Source of the DNA: Paraglomus occultum
Lineage: Eukaryota; Glomeromycota; Glomeromycetes; Paraglomerales; Paraglomeraceae
DNA: 15,334 bases
Reading direction: 5' to 3'
Assembly (NCBI GenBank): GCA_910592205.1
Contig: CAJVPJ010000866.1
Coordinates: 1-15,334, forward strand
Part shown: positions 9,660 through 15,334 of the stretch, piece by piece
How the letters are laid out: every line of letters begins with the position of its first letter
Position numbering within the stretch: the stretch's first letter is position 1
Position numbers and translations under genes: made by a program
The notes under the pieces: generated by a model
The model's database searches: none
What the model was told of the DNA's origin: nothing
What the model saw: the letters and a program-made list of their open reading frames with translations, nothing else

Positions 9660-10211
9660 CCCACATTTGTATAATTCAACAATATATTTAGTTATAGTAT
9701 TTCCAATATGAAGGAAAGTCAAACTGAAGTATGATGATAAATTCAGCTTTGTAATTCTCTGGATTTGTTATAATGGAGTCATGGAGCAATACGCAAGTAT
9801 TGATAAATTTGCTCTTCGTTGAGGCGAACGGAAGAGGCGGCACACACACGTAAAAAAGACAGTGTGGACAAAAAGAAATTAATCATGCCCTCAAACACAT
9901 TTTAGTCGATGCATAGGCATAAAATGGAGGATGTAAAAACTAAATTTAGTATGATTATTAAAATCGACAATCTCAAATACATTTAGTCAATGATTAATTC
10001 CTTATTAGTATAGCAAAGTAGAGAATCTTTGTTTTTAGTAATATATTTCTTCTTTTTAATAAATTATAGGAGATTGGTGACATCATCTGTAGTTTATAAC
10101 TGATTAAACAAAACATCGTCTACCACCACCAAGCTGTCTCAGGTGTCAGATTAAACCATATACGCAAAACTAAAACAACAATTTCGTAAACATGATAACT
10201 TCCTAGACTAT
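9660..10211. other. No gene seen, one stray minisatellite fragment
   Basis: AT-rich. Bases 9698-9713 (TATTTCCAATATGAAG) match 16 bases of the 26-bp minisatellite unit. The rest has no sizeable frame. Confidence 0.5.
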
Positions 10212-10253
10212 AAAAAAAGGAAAAAACAAAAAACAAAAAAACAACAACAAAAT
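10212..10253 (+). repeat. A-rich low-complexity tract
   Basis: A runs broken by G and C (AAAAAAAGG, AAAAAACAAAAAACAAAAAA, then CAACAACAA). On the minus strand it is a long pyrimidine tract ending in TATAG at about 10210, which could be a splice acceptor downstream of the Thr-rich gene. Confidence 0.7.
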
Positions 10254-10457
10254 CCAACAAGGATCATTCTTTCCGTTGTTTCTATTAATAGAAAGAAATT
10301 GTCAGCTCTCAATTCATTCACACCGTACTTTTACCACAATTCCGTTAATAGCTATCTATTACTATATACGTCGGCCTCATTCTCAAGTCTCCTTGCTTAA
10401 ATATCTTCGTACGTTATATTCTATACCCAAATGCTTCATTTATAACATTGTCTGGAT

Positions 10458-10925
10458 TCATACCTTTTTATTCCGTGTATCAAGCACGTCCAAAGGGGGA
10501 CGAGAGTGTTCCTCCGGATTATTATTAAACAATGTATAAAAAAATTCTTCGTCTTCGTCGCAGTAACTATCCGTAGATGATGCTGCTGATGTTGCACTAG
10601 TCGGAGTGGGCGGGTAATAAATGGGCGTAGGAGGAGTAGGAGTAGTTGCTGCTGCTGCTGTTGTTGTTGTTGTTGTCGTTGTCGTCGTCGTTGTTGTTGT
10701 TGTTGTTGTTGTCGCTGCTGTTGTTGCTGTTGTTGGTGCAGTTACTGCTGTTGGTGTTATGGTTGTTGCTGTTGTTGGTGTAGTTGCTGCAGTTGTTGTT
10801 GCAGTCGCTGTTGTTGGTGCAGTTGCTGCAGTTGGTGCAGTTGTTGCGGTAGTTGTTGTGGTGGATGCCTCAGTAGGCGTGTTATCAATAGCCGGGACAT
10901 TATTATTTTCATTGATCGAGTCCAT
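10458..10925 (-). CDS. Thr/Ala/Pro-rich low-complexity protein with acidic C-terminal segment, 155 aa
   Basis: Function unknown. Residues 1-15 are Asn/Asp/Glu-rich. Residues 16-114 are almost only Thr, Ala and Pro, with 18 threonines in a row at 72-89. A short PIYYPPTPT motif (101-109) leads to a Ser/Thr stretch, an acidic cluster CDEDEEFF (122-129) and a final segment of ordinary composition ending RNKKV. No signal peptide is seen, so a mucin-like secreted role is not supported; an acidic plus disordered design would suit a transcription regulator, but that is a guess. The start has a strong context (GCCATGG) and a TATA box 75 bases upstream. ACA/ACG codons are mixed within the Thr run, so it is not a pure microsatellite. 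The last codons read AAAAAG then GTATGA, which could be a splice donor, in which case the true C-terminus lies in a further exon that I could not find. A poly-Pro/Thr repeat expansion could vary between strains. Confidence 0.65.
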   Translation of the reverse strand: MDSINENNNVPAIDNTPTEASTTTTTATTAPTAATAPTTATATTTAATTPTTATTITPTAVTAPTTATTAATTTTTTTTTTTTTTTTTTAAAATTPTPPTPIYYPPTPTSATSAASSTDSYCDEDEEFFYTLFNNNPEEHSRPPLDVLDTRNKKV

Positions 10926-10999
10926 GGCGTTTGTTTGCGTAATGTAATTTTACAACAGCAGATTGGGGGATTGGGGGTGTGGAAGGAGTCAGAGTAGTG

Positions 11000-11007
11000 T
11001 ATTTATA
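11000..11007 (-). promoter_or_regulatory. TATA box of the Thr-rich gene
   Basis: The minus strand reads TATAAATA, 75 bases before the start codon at 10925. It is followed by a pyrimidine-rich leader with two CCCCCAAT-like runs (10962-10980 region). The layout matches that of the HMG-box gene. Confidence 0.5.
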
Positions 11008-11055
11008 ATGAATTCTAGACCAAATCAAATATACAAAATTTTATAAATAACTTAC

Positions 11056-11262
11056 TGTAAACTCCAAAAACGATAATAATGTGATTAGATTGGTATTTAT
11101 CATGTCTATTGGATTGGAAAATGTCTCGCAGTAGACGTGTTCGAAATATTTGGTTTCGTTCTGACATATCAATTTAGCTTTTGTGATTGTCTTTTCTCGA
11201 CGTAAATATCCAATAAGGATATCGTAGTTATCAGCATCAAGGAGGTTCAATCAGGCAACATT
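11056..11262 (-). pseudogene. BTB/POZ-domain-like gene fragment, frameshifted
   Basis: An open minus-strand frame from 11250 down to 11056 reads like the first half of a BTB domain. It starts with LLDADNYDILI, then has a KLI(x6)YF core with the same spacing as in BTB proteins, where the usual form is HKLI(x6)YF, and closes with LLSFLEFT, the place of the usual final YTG. The histidine before KLI is missing. BTB domains dimerise and often recruit cullin-3 ligases (family knowledge). An ATG at 11260-11262 begins MLPD but is one base out of frame with the rest, so a one-base deletion near 11250 is likely. The frame runs into ACA|GTAAGT, a good splice donor at 11055, and no continuing BTB exon is seen before the promoter of the Thr-rich gene. 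I read it as a relic. Similarity is judged by eye only. Confidence 0.35.
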
Positions 11263-14200
11263 TGGAGGTTAGTATGTTTGAATGGAAATTTTAAGAACAA
11301 TGGTCATATTTTAAAAAAAGACGGCTGTGCGCGTAATTAAGTAGATAAAAAGGTTTGCGTTCTATTAGATATTTTATGCTATACGTCCTTAATATGAAGC
11401 GGTCAATTAATTATACAGTATCTACGTAGCTTAAACTTTTGAATAATTACATGAAATCTTATTGATGATGGGATGTTTTCGTTTACACCCCTCGGTAAAA
11501 ATAACTAAGGGATACCCCCATTTTTTAACACACCCCCCCCTCTTACAACAGCGTGCCGAGAATGTTTTCTAGCAAGACGTGGATTGTTAGTATAACAAAC
11601 GAGCATCATATTATTTACACCTCTCTCCGAATTGAATATTTTTTTCACTTCATCAACAAAGTCTTACAGTATTACGATTCTGTTTTCCAAATATCACATT
11701 AATTGCATGTCACCCCATAACATGTGTGCCGTACTACAAACGTGTTTTCATATAGTAACATTAAATTTTTATGAAAATACAAATTCATCACAAATGGGGT
11801 TGTTTTTACAATTACTATGGGGAATAGAATATAAAACAGGTAACTTTATTTATGTGATAACGAAAATTTTTAAGAACTCTGCCTGATCATAACAGGATGA
11901 AGCATTGAAATGGAAAATGTTATCGGTCATCTGACAAACCTAATGCATACTTGTTTGTGTCATTACCATCTTTGACATTTGTATCAAGAAAAATGAAGTT
12001 CAAGATGGCATTCGGTTAGAAGAAAGAAAACCTACGAAACAATTATCGGGTTGTTCGAGAGAATGATGGTCAGACTCTAGATTTTTTATCCCGTTCAATT
12101 ATTATTTATTCCGATTACCGAATAATAGTTAATCAAAGACATTACGTTTATTCGAACAAAGAATGGGAGGCGTTCTTTTGTAAAACCCCATATTGATGTG
12201 GTGGCGTAAGCTTGTTTAACAGCGTACTAAATCATTTAAAACATATTATCTATCGTATTACTAATTACAATTCCCGTTCCTCCCGTTATTATTAGGATCC
12301 AGTTATATAGACCGATTTTCCACAGACATCATAGTGTACTATATGAATAATATATTGATTTTACATTTGTACTGTTGAAGAATTTCAATCAGTGATCGAA
12401 TCCATCTTACTGCGATATTGCTAATTTGGAGGTTGATATCTGTGAGAAGATACAGAAACAGGTTTATACACGTATATCTGCATTCATTCCGCGAATAAAG
12501 TCGTTGATTGGGGTGCCCGTATCTATATGGAGTGCCACATTTTGCACAAGAGATGATAAACTTCATGTGTTGTTTACAGGTTCTTGTGGCAATGTTTATC
12601 ATCCGCATCTCCGACAATATGCAGCACATCTCTTCTATTTGCCTTCCCTTTTTTAGAGTTTGGTATAGAAAGAAAGTGCTTAGTAATGCATGTGATGAAA
12701 AGAGGCGTTGTCAGCAGGAGGACGGGAGAAAACCTGTATTGTATTGTCTGTATTAACAGCAACTGTTTCATTGATCGTTTGTTGGTATTTTCGCTTTGAC
12801 CGAATTTACATTTACAGGTTGTTGGTAACATTTAATTGAAACATCCGTTAACAATCCCATAACAGCTTGATAATTGTAAATGGCCTGGCTGGCTTTGACG
12901 GACAGTTATCAAAGTATTTATTCATCGTTAAAAACGCACCGAGCGGGTTTCAAATGAAATAGCACAAGTATTACTGATGCTTTAGAGAATAGCTTACATA
13001 TTGAGCATATTTATATTATTGGCTTACTACCATTGGGCGTCTGTAACCTATTCTGGTAATCTAATGGGTAGTCTATTTTTCGAATTTTCCCAACTTGGAA
13101 GCGGAGCACAAAAAGTAATATTAAGAAGAGCTGATGTATAGTGTGTCTCAAAAAAATTGTGGTTTGCAAATAATTTTTTGTAAGTTGTAAATAAAAAGAA
13201 TGCGTTTGTTTAGAAAATAAAACAATTATTTATGGTTATCAACGTTCTGTTGAGTATGTTTGTATCAGCAAATTTGCTTTTCTACGTGTACTAATTTTTT
13301 GTAAAAAATTTTGATTATTGGCTGTGCTATAAGGAAACAATTTAAAAGTTTGTCTTGTAGAGCTTTATAACATGGTTTAGTCTGAATTTGAAACCCGGTG
13401 ACAAACTATTTTACACTATTGGCAAAATAGCTCAAAGATTAACACATACTATTGGACAAGCTATTTATTATTATTATGGGAACAATATTTTAACTCATCA
13501 GCTCGCAGTAAAGCTTCAAGAAACATGTAATAAAATCATATCAGTTTCACATAATACCATCTGACAACACTTGTGAAAAAACGACTGTAAAAGTTCTGTA
13601 TTCACTTAGCAGAAACTTGTAAAATTTCCAAGTTATCACTTTATCAACGCATGTTTAAACATTACCTCATTATTAACTATAGCACGCACCATATTGACGC
13701 GACCGGAAAGCGTAGCGTTACCTAGTATGCATTTAATCGAACTTTAAGATTCGAAATTAACATAGCTCTTAACAAATCTGCCGCAATATTACTACACGTT
13801 TCACATGCCGCAGAATAGTAGTGCACTATAACCGCATTGTTACCGTAACATTACGTTTTTCAAAAATGAAGATAACGCGTGGGATCACTTTCCGGGCATC
13901 ATATTTTAAATTAATGTTCCACGGAACAGTCTACTTGTATTGATGTTTATACTCACAGGAATAAATGAAAAAAAGGAGGGATAAAATTCATTAATGAATT
14001 TCATGAGCTAGGTTGTTAACGATTGAGGGAAATCTGTTTGCAATTTCGAATAATCCAGCCAATTGTTATATGTAAATTCGAAATCGTATGTATTGAATTT
14101 TTGTACACACATAAGATTCGTTTAATATAATGCATAGTGCTAGTGGATGCTGTGAGTGGGATAAATTTTGGGTTAATCGAAACTTATTATTTCAGAGTGT

Positions 14201-14285
14201 TGGCCAGTCCCTGGATAAGCGGTAATTAAATTTTCACTGCATGCTTGTGTCTTCATGCAGACCACTGGGTGATATAGAATAAGAA
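11263..14285. other. No gene seen
   Basis: AT-rich. Overlapping frames on both strands at 12339-12831 have no codon periodicity or recognisable motif. A C8 run lies at 11533-11540. Bases 12510-12538 resemble a shortened minisatellite unit. Confidence 0.45.
13984..14001. repeat. 18-bp perfect palindrome
   Basis: AAATTCATTAATGAATTT equals its own reverse complement; with one more imperfect step the symmetry reaches about 24 bp. Confidence 0.9.
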
Positions 14286-14528
14286 TCATGGGTTATGCAA
14301 GAAAACAACATGACAAGATTCCTCGTCGAGCATGATAAATTTTATTTTATTCTTATCAGATATGCATTGAAGTGTAGCAGACAGTAATTGATCGCGGATG
14401 TGTGCGTAACCTTTATTCTTTGTCGCATATTTTGACGTCGAGTCATGTGACTGATTCATTGAATTTGTGCTCACGTCAACTTTCCCTGGTTGTGCTTGTG
14501 AGAGATAGAGACTTACTTGCATGCCCAT
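14286..14528 (-). CDS. Short hypothetical ORF, 80 aa
   Basis: ATG-initiated frame with a polar, soluble-looking composition (Ser, Thr, Asn, Gln, Lys) and a last part reading IKFIMLDEESCHVVF. No signal peptide, membrane span or motif is seen. Codon RNY use is at chance (20 of 80) and no TATA box is clear. CAAGTAAGT in codons 4-6 could instead be a splice donor. Chance is as likely as a gene. Confidence 0.15.
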   Translation of the reverse strand: MGMQVSLYLSQAQPGKVDVSTNSMNQSHDSTSKYATKNKGYAHIRDQLLSATLQCISDKNKIKFIMLDEESCHVVFLHNP

Positions 14529-15019
14529 AGGGCTGAATGCAAGGTCGCAAGGTAAATAGGAATTCAGTAAGATGCGTTAATTGCAAGTGGCGGGTGTACT
14601 GATATTGTATGATTATTACAGACCGATTCTTAACATGCTTATTAATCACTGGATGGAAATATCCAAAGCTTTGAACGTCACTAGCGATTTAATTTTGATA
14701 AGCGGGTAAGGGTGATATCATCGTTATTATAAATACCGTGGCGTGATTGAAATATAGTTTGGCAAGTTCCGTCTTCATGTATAATTACTCGGTCCATCAA
14801 TAAGTCATTGAATATTAATTCTTTGTCCTTTCGGATAGCCCAAACGACCGACACGATTTCAAAGAATGAAATGATTGAGGTAATATATTAATTTTATTGT
14901 TATCATGTATGCTGCTGCAATAATACATAAATTATAACGTAATATGTTATTTTAAACCATCTTATTCTAGCTCCGCCCCCATTTAAACATCTTGAGATGT
15001 CACTCGTACATTATCCTGA
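14529..15019. other. No firm gene; possible small exon
   Basis: A 43-codon forward frame ends in GAG|GTAATA near 14880 and TTATTCTAG near 14970 is an acceptor, so an upstream exon of the 15020 region is possible. The phases I tried did not give a continuous reading into 15020-15277. Confidence 0.3.
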
Positions 15020-15277
15020 TGCGAGCATTCGGTTCACGATTACTCTCGTTTCACTTGGAGATTACGAACACTTCTGAGACGTGATCAGACACGTGGGAAG
15101 AGATTCTATTCTCTTAGTAGCAGCAGCTCTAACGCAAAGTTTGCGAACATTGTCAAGATCGCGGCAGTACTCTTCGTGGCCAAATTGACAATCCGATTTT
15201 TTCCATCTCAATCTCCCAAATCACCTTTTTGTCTTGATGATGACTACGATGCCTGGGTCCGCCTGATCGACGAATAA
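15020..15277 (+). CDS. Open frame of possible mitochondrial membrane protein, start not found
   Basis: An 85-codon open frame without ATG, GC-richer than its surroundings, so it must be an exon or a frameshifted gene. It has an Arg-rich amphipathic start (WRLRTLLRRDQTRGKRFYS) followed by a serine run, a hydrophobic segment (ANIVKIAAVLFVAKLTI) and an acidic end CLDDDYDAWVRLIDE. Arg residues, no acidic residues close to RFYS, then a membrane span is what mitochondrial presequences of inner-membrane proteins look like; this is inference. A CAG at 15089 area could be the acceptor. Alternatively an ATG at 15019-15021 starts a short frame (MRAFGSRLLSFHLE...) that also looks like a presequence and ends at a TGA about 15082-15087, one base out of phase. 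After the stop, GAATAAAAG holds an AATAAA. The window ends 57 bases later. Confidence 0.35.
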   Translation, partial: CEHSVHDYSRFTWRLRTLLRRDQTRGKRFYSLSSSSSNAKFANIVKIAAVLFVAKLTIRFFPSQSPKSPFCLDDDYDAWVRLIDE

Positions 15278-15334
15278 AAGTCGGCTCGAAAAGAGTCCAA
15301 GAAACAGTAACTGGTTTCTACGAAAAGAATGAGG

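Noticed and set aside
10621-10947. Forward 108-codon Val/Ala-rich frame
   Set aside because: It is the antisense shadow of the Thr/Ala codon repeats (ACA/GCA read backwards as TGT/TGC in shifted frames as GTT/GCT). The minus-strand gene has the TATA box, good start context and a non-repetitive tail.
12339-12831. Cluster of five overlapping frames on both strands
   Set aside because: Codon periodicity is absent in the frame I counted, there are no motifs, and mutual overlap suggests chance openness.
1-15334. tRNA and rRNA genes
   Set aside because: No convincing B-box (GGTTCRANNCC) on either strand and no rRNA-like GC-rich block was found by eye.

Overview
The window is AT-rich eukaryotic DNA, roughly two-thirds A+T by eye. 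It is mostly non-coding, with short GC-richer islands where the few credible genes lie. Several things point to a fungus, and fungal gene families fit best. The clearest gene encodes a small HMG-box protein of the fungal mating-type (MATA-HMG) kind. Two small genes have a TATA box tens of bases before the start codon and an A/C-rich leader. A degraded BTB/POZ-like segment is also present. Large families of short HMG and BTB proteins in an AT-rich genome suggest an arbuscular mycorrhizal fungus (Glomeromycotina) or a relative. That assignment is inference. No bacterial operon, ribosome binding site, rRNA, tRNA, CRISPR array or intact transposon is visible.

Layout. 1-4638: no gene I can defend; it holds a C15 tract, a 13-bp tandem repeat (1010-1056) and one weak minus-strand exon candidate ending at a consensus splice donor (1512-1770). 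4643-5254: the HMG-box gene on the minus strand, with a TATA box and A/T-rich poly(A) sites. 5282-6899: no gene seen. 6900-7364: a plus-strand coding-like stretch with a possible 54-nt intron and an in-frame stop, very tentatively glycosyltransferase-like. 7510-7853: a strongly coding-like plus-strand exon behind a T13-CAG splice acceptor, broken by two apparent frameshifts. 8425-8873: a two-block, 26-bp minisatellite whose unit contains a small dyad (AGTGnCACT). 9215-9473: another frameshifted coding-like patch. 10458-11007: an intact minus-strand gene for a Thr/Ala/Pro-rich protein with an acidic tail and a TATA box. 11056-11262: a BTB/POZ-like relic, same strand, just upstream of that gene. 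11300-15000: nothing firm. 15020-15277: an open plus-strand frame that looks like a mitochondrial membrane protein or part of one.

The two intact genes share strand, compact size, no visible intron and TATA-type promoters, but nothing shows that they act together. The rest looks like a gene-poor graveyard with several broken gene pieces. I found no clear new multi-gene system. The most distinctive items are the isolated HMG-box gene, the Thr-repeat protein beside a BTB relic, and the dyad-bearing minisatellite.
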